Assembly (NCBI RefSeq): GCF_032854445.1
Contig: NC_088298.1
Location: forward strand, 3,470,160 to 3,534,159
Length of the DNA stretch: 64,000 bases
From: Liolophura sinensis
Lineage: Eukaryota > Mollusca > Polyplacophora > Chitonida > Chitonidae
Reading direction: 5' to 3'
This document shows, piece by piece, positions 36,846 through 48,687 of this stretch. The notes beneath the pieces were generated by a model that made no database searches, was not told where the DNA came from, and saw only the letters and a list, made by a program, of their open reading frames with translations. Every line of letters begins with the position of its first letter. The first letter of the stretch is position 1. The position numbers and the translations under genes are program-made.

Positions 36846-37800
36846 AAAACAAGAAAAGAAGTCCCTTAATCAACAAAAATACAGGTCCCATAATAATAAA
36901 GAAAACAGGTACCGCCATAAACAAGAAAACAGGTACCGCCATAAACAAGAAAACAGATACCTCCATAAACAAGAAAACAGGCACCTCCATAAACAAGAAA
37001 ACAGGTACCGCCATAAACAAGAAAACAGGTACCGCCATAAACAAGAAAACAGGTACCGCCATAAACAAGAAAACAGATACCTCCATAAACAAGAAAACAG
37101 GCACCTCCATAAACAAGAAAACAGGTACCGCCATAAACAAGAAAACAGGTACCGCCATAAACAAGAAACAGGTACCGCCATAAACAAGAAAACAGATACC
37201 TCCATAAACAAGAAAACATGTACCTCCATAAACAAGAAAACAGGTACCGCCATAAACAAGAAAACAGATACCTCCATAAACAAGAAAACAGGCACCTCCA
37301 TAAACAAGAAAACAGGTACCGCCATAAACAAGAAACAGGCACCTCCATAGACAAGAAAACAGGTACCGCCATAAACAACATAAAACAGATCCCTCCATAA
37401 ACAAGAAAACAAATCCCTTCACAAGCAAGAAAACTGGTCAGTTCACAAACAAGAAAACAGATGCCTCCCTAAACAAGAAAACAAATCCCTTGACAAACAA
37501 GAAAACAGGCACCTCCACAAACAAGAAAACAGGCACCTCCATGAACAAGAAAACACGTCCCTCCATCAACAAGAAAACAGGTCCCTCCATAAACAAGAAA
37601 ACAGGTCCCTCTATAAACAAGAAAGCAAATCCCTTCACAAACAAGAAAACAGGCACCTCCGCAAACAAGAAAACAGGCAACTCCATAAACAAGAAAACAA
37701 ATCCTTTCACATACAAGAAAACAGGCACCTTCACAAACAAGAAAACAGGTCCCTCCTTAAACAAGAAAACAGAACTCTCAACAAACCCCAAAACACCTTC
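36846..37800 (-). repeat. 24-bp minisatellite filling intron 4
   Basis: About 40 units. The + strand reads ATAAACAAGAAAACAGGTAC then CGCC/CTCC; in the trio sense each unit holds TTTTCTTGTTTATGG. The part 37400-37800 is more diverged (CCCTTCACAAACAAG variants). The last units grade directly into the exon 5 acceptor. Open frames of up to 194 codons here are artefacts. Confidence 0.97.
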
Positions 37801-37897
37801 ATATTAAATACCAATAAAACTCCCAGAATCAAGCAAAATGAGTAAATTGGTCACAGGTAAAAGTTTATGTTCTATGCACTAAATGTGGTTTTCTCAC

Positions 37898-37988
37898 CTG
37901 TAGGGCCTTAACGATAGGTTTGACCGTCTGCCAAGTAGATCCCCTCATGTCCAGGATCACGGAAAAACCCCTCTCTTTGATGTCCTCA
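37898..37988 (-). CDS. trio: trio exon 4 (Sec14 domain)
   Basis: 91 nt between tgcag|TGAGG and CTACAG|GTGAG; phase 2 in, phase 0 out. It reads EDIKERGFSVILDMRGSTW then QTVKPIVKALQ, the central beta strand (VILDMRG) and following helix of the domain. Its downstream intron 4 (1,054 bp) is almost wholly a 24-bp minisatellite. Confidence 0.97.
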
Positions 37989-38793
37989 CTGCATAACAAA
38001 ATCAGATTAATTCATTAATTGGTTTGGATATTTACAGGTGAATTGACTAGCTGAAATACTGACTGATTCTTCAGACGTGTATATAAAAGTGATATACTGA
38101 TTCCTTAGCTTGCCTCTCTCAATCTGAAAGCAAATGAAGAATCGTCAGCAGAAAGAATATGACTAGTTTTTCTTAAAATATTTTTTTTTACTTTTAAATC
38201 TGATTTATTTCTTGGATTGTTGCTTTGCACCATACAAACAAATATTTACAAAACAAAACATCTTGATACACTTTAGAGGATCACAGTACACTTCATGTGC
38301 ACTAATTCACGTTTTTTGAATACGTGGAAATAACTTCGTCAAAATGAACTTTCCGTACTAAAAAAACATGCAACCATGCTCAAATCAGAAAGCTGTTTTT
38401 GACCCTGCACTTACATCTACATGTATACGATGACCATCAGCATTCTGATTGGAGGAAATTTGAGTAGGTGGGGATAAACCACTGGCCTATGGTAAATGAC
38501 TGACAATCTTTACATACCATGTACAAATGTGTAGTCCATGTTGGTGAAGGACCTTACCAGGAACCCTACAAATTTTCTGTCCAGGCACACCTCACTCACC
38601 GGGCTACATGTATATCCAGCAGCTTTCACCCATAAATATAGCACTCCTAATATGGACCGTTTTCAGCCAATCAAGTAACAATATGGAGACTTTTAACCTC
38701 CACAGAAATATTGCAGGACTTTGTCAGTAGTGGTACATGTAACAGGCTGCCAGGAAGGAGTGTCATGAAGAGGTAAGATGGCAGATATCTCAC

Positions 38794-38908
38794 CTGGGTA
38801 CACTGGCCAGGTACTTCATCAGCTTCTTCAGATCATCTTGCTTCAGTCTCTCTGGGTGGGTGTGGGAGGGAAAGGTGAGGATTGGGCCGCCCCGTTTGTC
38901 ACGCCCAC
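38794..38908 (-). CDS. trio: trio exon 3 (Sec14 domain)
   Basis: 115 nt between gacag|GTGGGC and CCCAG|GTGAG; phase 1 in, phase 2 out. It contains GRDKRGGPILTFPSHTHPER and LKQDDLKKLMKYLASVP, the first strand and helix of the Sec14/CRAL-TRIO lipid-binding fold in Trio/Kalirin. The final AG joins T of exon 4 to give Ser, as in the family motif IPSEE. Confidence 0.96.
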
Positions 38909-38999
38909 CTGTCACCATCAAAATAAACAACGATCTATTAAGTAACACCACTTAAATTACAAAATGGAAGATAGCTCTAATGGGTGAAGCAGAATGTTG

Positions 39000-39030
39000 A
39001 AGGGCAGAGGGGGGGTTGGGGGGGGGGGGG
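39000..39030 (+). repeat. G-rich tract
   Basis: GGGGGGGTTGGGG followed by further G: a possible G-quadruplex in intron 2. Confidence 0.8.
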
Positions 39031-39079
39031 TTAGGTGGAATTATCCACCCTTCGCCAGGGTACTACACCACTGGTCCTC

Positions 39080-39442
39080 TACCAGACAGGCACAGGTACT
39101 TTGCCAGACAGCCCTCCTGTCTTGATGCTGCACAGCTACTGTACCAAACAGCCCTCCTGTCTTGATGCTGCACAGCTACTGTACCAGACAGCCCTCCTGT
39201 CTTGATGCTGCACAGATACTGTACCAGACAGCCCTATTGTCTTGATGCTGCACAGGTACTTTACCAGACAGCCCTCCTGTCTTGATGCTGCACTGGTACC
39301 TTACCAGACAGCCCTCCTGTCTTGATGCTGCACAGGTACTGTACCAGACAGGCTCCTGTCCTGATTGTGCACAGCTACTGTACCAGACAGCCCTCCTGTT
39401 TTGATGCTGCACGGGTACTGTACCAGACAGCACTCCTGCCTA
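39080..39442. repeat. 40-bp minisatellite, about nine copies
   Basis: Units read GTACCAGACAGCCCTCCTGT then CTTGATGCTGCACAGCTACT, in intron 2. Confidence 0.95.
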
Positions 39443-39705
39443 GATGTGCTGCAGTCGAAATAGCACAAAATTTTATCAAGCAACCCTGTTGGTCAAAGGC
39501 CTGCTAGCTACAGCTCTTTTAAACATCTGTACTAGCGCTGGCCATAAGACCACTTTATAGCAGGTAAAAAATTGTTTTTCATCAATTCCTTTGATTGGTA
39601 AACTAAAACTGGAGATACTGGTATTTCTTATAAAGGCAAGAGTTACTTAAACAATGATGCTCTAAACCAGAGGAATGTCAGGCTCTTTGTTGTAGGTTTC
39701 CTTCA

Positions 39706-39926
39706 ATTTATTTAATTATTTGATTGGTGTTTTACACCATACTTAAGAATATTTCACTTATACGACGGCACCCAGCATTATGATGGGAGGAAACCAGGCA
39801 GAGCCCAGGGAAACCCATGACGATCTGCAGCTTGCTGTCAAACTTTCCCACCCACGGCCGCAGAGGAAGCCAGTAAGAACTGGACTGAACTCACAGCGAC
39901 CGCATTGGTGAGAGGCTCCTGGGTCA
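39706..39926 (-). mobile_element. SINE-A, near full length
   Basis: Tail TTTGATTGGTGTTTTACACC through the head-side GAGAGGCTCCTGGGTCA; the very 5' end is missing. In intron 2. Confidence 0.9.
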
Positions 39927-40298
39927 GTTTTCTTCAAAGTGTAAAGCCTTATAACACAGATGTACATGTACAGGTAGAAAACAAAGGGTGTCTCAGTATA
40001 ATTTGACATTTATACATGTACGATGAAACAATCTGAAAATTAAAAAGGATGCTAGATGCAGTTATTAGACAGCCAACCAGAAGGAACTGAACATGTTCTG
40101 TATGGATAGGAATAAGGTTTCTCAGAGAGGATATATGTCCTGACCAGACCTGTGTAGAAACTGACAAATCTCACGGTTATGTTTGTCTCCACGTTATAAT
40201 GGAGTACTGTATTTCACCTTAACTTTGGTACATGTATGTAAAAAAGCACTTTCAGAACCACACCAGGTCCACGAATATGGTACAGTGTACTGTCCTGT

Positions 40299-40488
40299 TT
40301 CAACTTTGCCACATGTTTATTGGTGTTTACTCAGGCGTGTTCTGAAGGCATTATTCTGTGTAGACAGATAAAATTATACTTTTTGTGAAGCCCTGAATAA
40401 GGCCAATTGAGCCAAAGTTTTGTTTCCAAAATCAAATTATAAAAGTATGTGAGCTGCACTAAAAGTTGCTCTTTCGTGTGTAATAAGG
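40299..40488 (+). mobile_element. MITE-like element
   Basis: CAACTTTGCCACATGTTTAT to TTGCTCTTTCGTGTGTAATA, with ACTTTTTGTGAAGCCCTGAA inside. In intron 2. Confidence 0.75.
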
Positions 40489-41239
40489 CAAAGTAATTAG
40501 GCAATACATGTATGTTGTTGTTCCTGAAAATAACTTTGTCTTTGAAGTTTCTCTCACCTCAACAAAGCCATACATAACCCCTCAAATGAAGGCAGGTTAC
40601 AGCACCTAGCAATTGTCACAGGAAAGTTGTGATCAGAGACACACCCACATTCTAAAACTGATCACAACACAATCACAAGTACATGACTCGCTGGCTCAGT
40701 CCATTTTTATACACTCCAGAAAACGGAGATCAAAGACAAGTAAAGCAATAAAACCCCACTGGTCAATGCCTCAGAAACTTCACATTTCGTCCTTGAAACA
40801 TTAGAATGGTAATGTCCCTTACACCAATACTAAATCTCTTCATGCAAAATGAATGTCTACTGCTGATGCAGGAGACATTGTCTACTGCAATGCTGGTACA
40901 AACATATTCGTACGGTTAAAATAGATACATCAGCCTGATATGACTAGTCATTTCCTTGGCTCTCTCATCTTCAACATTCAAACAAAAAAACAAGAAAAAA
41001 GGAATACCTGCTACAACGCTTTACAAATTTTTTGAGTTATTTTCAGGGTTATAATCATAAGTGAAAGACAAATATTGCACAAACCCATGCTTAACTATAT
41101 TTTTTAAAAAGTTAAAATTTAAAATGCGTATTCATCATTTTTGATTTGAACAACATTAAGATTACACATGTGCAATTTGGGAAATTGGGTCCAAGATTTG
41201 CCTCTGAACTGAAGAGCGAAGGAGCAATGATTGGGTAAT

Positions 41240-41310
41240 GACTGCATTGCTGAGAGGTTCCTGAGTTATTGTGCTGCACTGGCACACTAACCACTACAAC
41301 ATGGAGGTCC
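41240..41310 (-). mobile_element. SINE-A head fragment
   Basis: TGACTGCATTGCTGAGAGG through CACACTAACC to GGAGGTCC, the tRNA-like head only. Confidence 0.7.
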
Positions 41311-41566
41311 ACTATCTGCCTTTAAATTAATCTCATATGATTGGACTGGAGTTTAAGGCTGTGCTCAAAACTTTTCACCGATATAAAGTCAGGTTTATGG
41401 GTGGAGGAAATTATTATTATTATGCCCCTTATTATTATTATTATTATGCCCCTAATAAACCACTGCCCTTCACAAGGTACCTGACAAACCTCCTGACTTT
41501 AAATAAATGCCGGAGGCCAAACAGCTTTAATAAAAACGTATTTTCACCTGTCATTAACGACCTCAC

Positions 41567-41641
41567 CTGACAAATATGCAACCCTCTCCCTCAAAATGGG
41601 GACAATGTCGGCCGCTTTCAACCCATCGTTACGTCTTCCAC
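41567..41641 (-). CDS. trio: trio exon 2 (start of Sec14 region)
   Basis: 75 nt, bounded by tgcag|GT and CAG|GTGAGG; phase 1 in, phase 1 out. It reads RRNDGLKAADIVPILREK then VAYLSG, the conserved lead-in to the Trio/Kalirin Sec14 domain. The split Gly codon joins to GRDKRGG of exon 3. Intron 1 (about 22 kb) lies upstream and intron 2 (about 2.7 kb) downstream. Confidence 0.93.
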
Positions 41642-42458
41642 CTGCATAACACAGAACAAGAAACTTGACGTTATTAAACTGTTATTAAACAAACCATCAC
41701 ACGAACATACTGGACCATTTATTTGAAAGTCCGCATCTGCCTACTTTTACACGTATACTTCATACAAATAATAATAAAAAAATAAAAATATTACATTAAC
41801 ACCAGAAACAAACACCTCCAACCTTCTGAGTGGTTATTGGGGTGTTTGGAAACTAGCATCAGGCCACATCAATTTAAACCATTCTTTTACAGGCAGGATA
41901 AATCATTGTTCAATGTCAAAGGACTAGGGTATGAAAATAAAAACAGAACTTGTAAATCATCCCTTATGTGGTAAATGTGGACTTTTCCAGCGATTTTCAC
42001 TGCTGAGGATGTACATGTACATGAAATGACATTGTTGGAAAGCCCTGAAAAAAACTGAGATTAAGGGCGTGCACATTAAGATTTCAAAAGAGTACTAACA
42101 AACCTAAAAAAATCCATAAATTTTAGAGACATCTGATTTGGTATTTGTAAGAATTTATGTGCTCTCTACTTAGCTCACTGCTTGGCAGTGTCAAAACACT
42201 AAATAGTGTACATGTGGGCTCCTTTCTACACCGGTCTGACATGTCTCACGAGGGCCACCATTTAAAATTTTCTTCGCTGGGTGAAACCCACCCCTACCTA
42301 CCCCTTTCTTTACTGGAGGGTCAGTCAGGATACGCCCAACAAACATATTTATAATGATGGCCTATGATGTGCACGTTATCATACATGCATATACCTGTAT
42401 GTATGCTATACCTGTGAGCTCATAGTCAGTCATAGTTGAAGCAAACTAATGTACATGT

Positions 42459-42575
42459 ATTTATTTATTTGATTCTCAAGATACTCAAGAACATTTCACT
42501 TATACGACGGCAGCCAGCACTATAGCGAGGGGAAACCGGGCAGAACCGGGAGGAAACCCACGACCATCCGCAGGT
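42459..42575 (-). mobile_element. SINE-A, 3' part
   Basis: (TTTA)n end, CACTTATACGACGGCAGCCA and CCCACGACCATCCGCAGG. Confidence 0.85.
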
Positions 42576-43559
42576 AGAAGCCACCTAATGATTTCATTCA
42601 AAACACAACAGCTTTAGCATAGTACACTGTACATGTATGTACATTTAGATGTATGGCCATTGCAAAACAGTAAATTTTTAGCAAGGAAACAAAGACAGCC
42701 ATTAGGATGTATTTCACACGAAGCCCAAGCCTACAAGAAGATAAAACCTGAATGAAGGGCAGGCTTCTCATGTTCACCCATGTGTGTGTCTGTGAATGGT
42801 AGCTGAGGTACCATAGAGAGAAGCACACACTCACACATCGACACCACAGGCTCACTGATTTTTACACCGTTTACGGTAGATCAGTACTCCCTAAGAGAAA
42901 CCATATGTTGCCTTTGAACTCACAGCTTTAACTCCTCTCCCCCACACACTGGGATGCTGTGAGGGTGATAGGATGAGGACTTGCCCAGTGTACCCTTTAC
43001 TGCCCTTCCAACCTCACCCCCACCCCCTTCCTCTACCCCCACCCCCATCTTCTTGACTTCATCTACATAAACCAGGTTCCTACTACATGTATGTAGCCTG
43101 CCTGTACATGAAAATAACAAAAACAGTTCATCAGAGTGAACTGAATTCTGGTACATTGCTATAAAACGTTCAGACCTCTACAGAACTTTTTTCCGGTAAA
43201 ATTGACGCATACAATTACTGTGAAAATGACGCTAAAACTGATTTGTTTTCATCATTAAAAGTGCTCCAAATATTGTGTATATTATTTCTCTACACGCCAT
43301 ACATATAGTTATCTCAGATTGTTTCAAATGAATTTTTCTGGTTTGGAAAAATTTTAAAAAAATAAATTCAATTATTTTTAAGGACGGTATTTAATGGCCT
43401 TTCATCTCACATGTACATCTTAATGTATTCTTTGCTTTTAAAACTACACAAACAGAGACATACATGTACAAGTGTTAGTGTGTACAATGTTTACTTGGAA
43501 ATACAATGCCCACATTTTTACAAATGGTTTCCTACTTTCGAAGTACCAAAACCTGCCGC

Positions 43560-44195
43560 ACAAATGACTATTACGGTCCTTGATACCACGAAACCAATCC
43601 TACTGTCCCTGATACCACGAAACCAATCCTACTGTCCCTGATACCACAAAACCAATCCTACTGTCAGTGATACCATGACACCAATCCTACTATCAATCCT
43701 ACTAACCATGATATCATGAAACCAATCCTACTGTCCCTGATACCACAAAAACCAATCCTACTGTCCCTGATACCATGAAACCAATCCTACTGTCCATGAT
43801 ACCACAAAACCAATCCTACTGTCCCTGATACCACAAAACCAATCCTACTGTCCCTGATAACATGAAACCAATCATACTGTCCATGATATCATGACACCAA
43901 TCATACTATCAATCCTACTGTCCATGATATCATGAAACCAATCCTACTGTCCGTGATACCACAAAACCAATCCTACTGTCCCTGATACCATGAAACCAAT
44001 CCTACTGTCCGTGATACCATGAAACGAATCCTACTGTCCTCGATATCATGAAACCAATCCTACTGACCCAGATACCATGAAAGCAATCCTATTGTCCCCG
44101 ATACCATGAAAGCAATCCTACTGTCCCCGATACCATGAAACCAATCCTACTGTCCCTGATACATGCACCATGAAACCAATCCTACTGTCATTCAA
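43560..44195. repeat. 29-bp minisatellite, about 21 copies
   Basis: Units contain GATACCATGAAACCAATCCT then ACTGTCCCT, with CATGAAA/CACAAAA variants and one larger duplicated block (43680 and 43900). In intron 1. Confidence 0.95.
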
Positions 44196-44654
44196 CCTTA
44201 AGACCCAACTCAACATCCCAAGGCCACTGTTGCTTCGGGTTGTAAAGACTTCGGGTTATAAACACATACGAAAATAAATATGCGACTCAACTCGACTCAT
44301 TACATGTGCACGTACCCCATTTCTTTCAATTTATGGGACACCCTGTCTGCTCATTTTAGCCAATATATATGTAATTGTAGCAGGGATATTGAGTTTCTTT
44401 TCTCTCACTTGGTTAGACCATCTAATGAACAACATATCTTTACTTTTCCAAAAGACTGGTAAAGAAATGTAATATTGTACTTTCAACACTACTAATATCT
44501 GTCCCAAAAATTAGAACAATTAGGATACAAGTATGTATGCACTTCAATCATAAAGTCATGGTAATTATAATTGGCAACCAGGACCAACTCGGTACAATAC
44601 GTTGAGTCAAGTCATCAATTCCAAGCTTTACAAAGACCTCATTCTACTCTCATT

Positions 44655-44838
44655 TCTCAACCTTTTCTCATATAAAAGACCAACTTTCAATGCAATTTAT
44701 ACACATTTTTACGACACTGGTTGGATTGGCCAGTTTCAGGGTTTCACAAAAAGTATAATTTTATCAGTCAACATAGAACAAAGCCTTGAGAATATGCTAG
44801 AATAAACATCTTGCAAACATGCGAAAAGGTTGAAGTAT
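44655..44838 (-). mobile_element. MITE-like element
   Basis: Reverse complement runs TTCAACCTTTTCGCATGTTT to a CATATGAGAAAAGGTTGA-type end; the inverted ends are clear. Confidence 0.8.
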
Positions 44839-45655
44839 TAACTAAGTGGCCAACATCTTAAGAACACAAACAACAGCTGTATATGTACATGTGTATATAC
44901 TGTATGTACTTAGCAGACTAGCTACAGTTTAGAGACAGAATGATCAATACCGGAGCGTGTTAGAATAGAAATGGCATCAGATCAGCTTTCGTGCACGTGT
45001 AACACCCAAAAGTTCGTCACTTTTACTTGGCAGCATATACATACTGTGGTTTCACTTGGGTTTTGGCACATTTTTTTTTTCTTTCATGCATAAACCTGTC
45101 TGTCTCAAAATGTTTTAGCCCTTAACACAACAATTTTTCTCTAACAGTTACCCTTCCTCTACCCCACCTCCTTTTTTTCTGTTCTCCAGTACCATTTCCT
45201 TCCCCCACTTTATTTCACACCCTCCAATCACAGAGCTGGTACAACGGAGAGTGCCACACAAGGGGAGGTCACCCAGGTGACAGAAACCACATGTACATGT
45301 ACTCTGCTTGAACTTCACCGACCCTCAAGAGTGGGCTGTGAAGTCTTTCTGAGGGACATTTGGGTAACTTCTATCTACACCACCTGTTCCTGCTTCAGTA
45401 CAAGTAAATGTACATTTCAAAAAAGTCCTACATTCATGCAACAATTCACAAATCTTGCGATAAATCAGCTTTCGATCAACAGGTACTTCTAGGAAAAGAC
45501 AACAACTCCAGAATGAGTATTCAAATGAGGAGAAAATTACATCCTACGATTTGACACACACTTCCGGCATAATGGCCAGCAGGCCACAAACTGAAAAACG
45601 TCTACATGAAGATGTACCCTAATTCCTTAGCATTATTAATTCCTTAGGCATATAA

Positions 45656-45953
45656 AAGTGAGCGAGTGAGTGAGTGAGCGAGTGAGTGCTTGGGGTTAAA
45701 CGTCGTACTCAACAATTTTTCTGTCATATGACGACAAAGAAGCATATATGTGTCATGTGCCTTCTTGTTGCAGGACGGATTTCCACCGCTCTTTTGTCTA
45801 GTGCTGCTTCACTGAGGCAACTTACCAAAGCCAAGTAAGCCGCTCCACTCGAGCCATTATACTGATACAGGTCAACCAGTCGTTACACTATCCCCTTCAT
45901 GCTGAACGCCAAGCGAGAAAGCTACAACTTCTTCTTTTAAGGTCGCACAAAGG
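45656..45953 (-). mobile_element. SINE (type D) with GAGT-rich end
   Basis: The + strand begins with (GAGT)n then GCTTGGGGTTAAACGTCGTA and CTCAACAATTTTTCTGTCAT. The reverse complement is a SINE tail of the TTGTTGAGTACGACGTTTAA kind. The tRNA-like part was not clearly delimited. Confidence 0.6.
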
Positions 45954-45971
45954 GCAAGTTTCAGCGCCAAT

Positions 45972-46108
45972 TTTTTGTGGAGACAAAACTACATCGATTG
46001 GACTTGTCATTTTCAGAGCTTCACGAAAAGTATAATTCTATCAGTCTACACAAAATAATGTCTTCAGAATATGATTCAATAAACATCTTACAAAAAAGTT
46101 GAACAATT
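45972..46108 (-). mobile_element. MITE-like element, partial
   Basis: CTTCACGAAAAGTATAATTC and AATAAACATCTTACAAAAAA then GTTGAA match the family; one end is missing, next to the preceding SINE. Confidence 0.65.
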
Positions 46109-46483
46109 ACAGTACATGTACCATACATTCAGCCAGAATTTGAAATTTCTCCTATTTTTCCCTATTTCCCCGATGTTTACACTTCTGTCAGAATAGGACA
46201 CTGAGACACTCCCTGGCTAAACATATGACAACGAGTGGACATTGTCCTATCCACACTTCACGAGGATTGAAAACAAAGCTACATGTATATTGTATTTTAC
46301 ACAATATATGAATATATGATGTACTACATGTATATATGAAGTCCCAATGATCTTCTATCATATACAGTGTAATGTATATGTATAATACAAGATTAGTTCT
46401 CCAGAGAACCTTTTGACACCCTCACTGTTACCTGCTAAACACTGACCTGAACTGATTTCATCGTACAATATCCATGTACTGCA

Positions 46484-46672
46484 ATTCTTCGACCTTTTCA
46501 CATGTTTGAAAGGTGTTTATTCAAGGATATTCTGAAGGCATTATTCTGTGATGGTTGATAAAAATATAGTTCATGTCAAGCCCTGAATCCGGTCAATGCC
46601 CAGCCAATCTAAATTTATTATCAAAATCAAATAAACAATGTTCATTAAGTTGCTCTTTCATGTGCAAAACAG
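46484..46672 (+). mobile_element. MITE-like element
   Basis: TTCTTCGACCTTTTCACATG start, TTGCTCTTTCATGTGCAAAA end. Confidence 0.8.
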
Positions 46673-46879
46673 TAGATGTATTACGGTAAATGTACATAGA
46701 TGTGCAGTACAAGGGTCATGGTCTCAAGAAACAAATCAAGAAATTCTAAAAATGTCACAAAATTCGAAGTTGCTTTACACACATTTGTGTACATGTACAT
46801 GTTGTTATTTCACTCAGAATAAATGTACACTGACATCTACCGCAGGCCATTTGAAGCTTATTTCTCTACCCTAATTTCC

Positions 46880-47082
46880 CAACCTTTTTGCATATAAAAC
46901 AGCAACTGTCAATGCAATTTATGCACATTTTTAATTTGATTTTGGAGACTAAACTACAATGGTAGGGCTGGCCAATGTCAAATGTCAGGGCTTTTCAAAA
47001 GTATAATTTTGTCAGTATACACTGAATAACGCCATGAATATGCTTGAATAAACACCTTGGAAAAATGTGAGAATGTTGAAGA
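46880..47082 (-). mobile_element. MITE-like element
   Basis: Ends CAACCTTTTTGCATATAAAA and GTGAGAATGTTGAAGA are inverted; interior AAAAGTATAATTTTGTCAGT. Confidence 0.8.
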
Positions 47083-47787
47083 CTTACAGTAAACACTTAC
47101 ACGAAATCACAGTTAGTACTTATTTTTGCTCCTACTGGACAATCCGTTACAATTCAAAAATTTGGGCTTAAATGACCCGGTGTGAATGGTGATATTTCTC
47201 TATTAGGCCTAAACCTATACATATAGTCTACAGTTTCATCCCATAGACTAGCACAGTCATTCTCTGCCCCATCACTGAGGTAGCCCACCTCTGTTATTCT
47301 ATCACACTATCTAAGCCCTTGTTTTATGAGTAGTCTGTTCCCTCCAATGGGGCAATAAACTGGGAGTCCACAGACACCAGTAGTCAATTCTCAACCCCAG
47401 GGGTTCAAACAATCGCTTAGTAGCAGCTACAGATGTATGTATATACAACAAGAGAGACATTTTGTAAGAGACTCACTGAGTAATGTATTGATTACTACAT
47501 CCTACTGATCTTGCTCAAAAGCGTCAGAAAGCCCAGTCTGGCGCACATGTCTGCAGCCAGCTTTTAGTCCTGGATCATCCGATTATAAACTGTATCGAAA
47601 ACTCATTTAGTTTGTAATCCACAGTTCTGTTAATGTACAACCAACTGATGTGGGAGTCACTTCACAAAGGAAAGCAAGCATGAGCAAGGTTGACTGTCAC
47701 TACAATCAACTTGTACCATGTGCCATGGCAGAGCATGTTAAACTCACACATGTACATGTATAAATATGTAAACTATATTTACATGTA

Positions 47788-47990
47788 ATTCTTCAACCTT
47801 TTCACATGTTTGCAACGTGTTTATTCAAGCAAAGCATTATTCTACTTTGATAAAATCATACTTTTTTTTTAAACCCTGAAGTTGGCCAATCCAACCAAGG
47901 TAGTTTTGTCTTCAAAATCAAATTTAAAACGTACATACATGTAAATTGCACTGGAAGTTGATCTTTCATATGCGAAAAAGTTGATTTATT
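47788..47990 (+). mobile_element. MITE-like element
   Basis: TTCTTCAACCTTTTCACATG start and CATATGCGAAAAAGTTGA end, the best-kept inverted termini in the window. Confidence 0.85.
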
Positions 47991-47995
47991 TAAGG

Positions 47996-48073
47996 ATTTA
48001 TTTATTTGATTGGTGTTTTACAGTTGGAGGACACTGGGCAGAGCTCAGGGGGAAACCCAAAACCTCCGCACGT
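47996..48073 (-). mobile_element. SINE-A fragment
   Basis: TTTGATTGGTGTTTTACAG then GGGCAGAGCTCAGGGGGAAA, abutting the preceding MITE-like element. Confidence 0.75.
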
Positions 48074-48541
48074 TCGAAAAGGTTGACAAATTAGGGTCAT
48101 TCAATAAACTTGACCACAATCACCTCCAGGAATGAGATACCGGCCAAGGCAATACAAATTACTGCATTTCACATCAAGTTTAGTTCTTGTGACACATTCT
48201 GCTTGATTTGGATTAATTCATCCTTCTTAAAGGACCACTTTCAGGAGTGTTTTTTGTGAAGTTTGATTAATTTCTTATCAGACAAACTTAAGTCTTGGAA
48301 CCAAAAGTATCAATTTAAGAGCTTTATGTGTTGATTTAAGTTCATTTTCACACACTGAACTGTAGGCGAAATACTGTAAACTGTAGAGATTACCTCAAGA
48401 TCCCTTCATTGGATCAGCATCAACTATCATTAATGTATCTAGTAGATACATTAACTATGCAATTAAGTACATGTACATATAATCTCTCTGAATTTGAATA
48501 ATAACCTGATAGTGGAGATAAAACTAAATGGCCAACACTTC

Positions 48542-48687
48542 ATTTATTTATTTATTTGATTGTTGTTTTACACCATACTCAAGAATATCTCACTTATACG
48601 ACAGCAGCCATCATTATGGTGGGAGGAAACCTGGCAAAGTCTGGAGGAAACCCACTATCATCCGCAGATTGATGGCAGACTTTCACA
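48542..48687 (-). mobile_element. SINE-A, 3' part
   Basis: (TTTA)n, TACTCAAGAATATCTCACTT, ATTATGGTGGGAGGAAACC; the head is missing. Confidence 0.87.

Noticed and set aside
36778-37428. Open frames of 171-194 codons on both strands
   Set aside because: Produced by the 24-bp minisatellite, whose unit length is a multiple of three and lacks stops; all frames read the same short peptide repeat.
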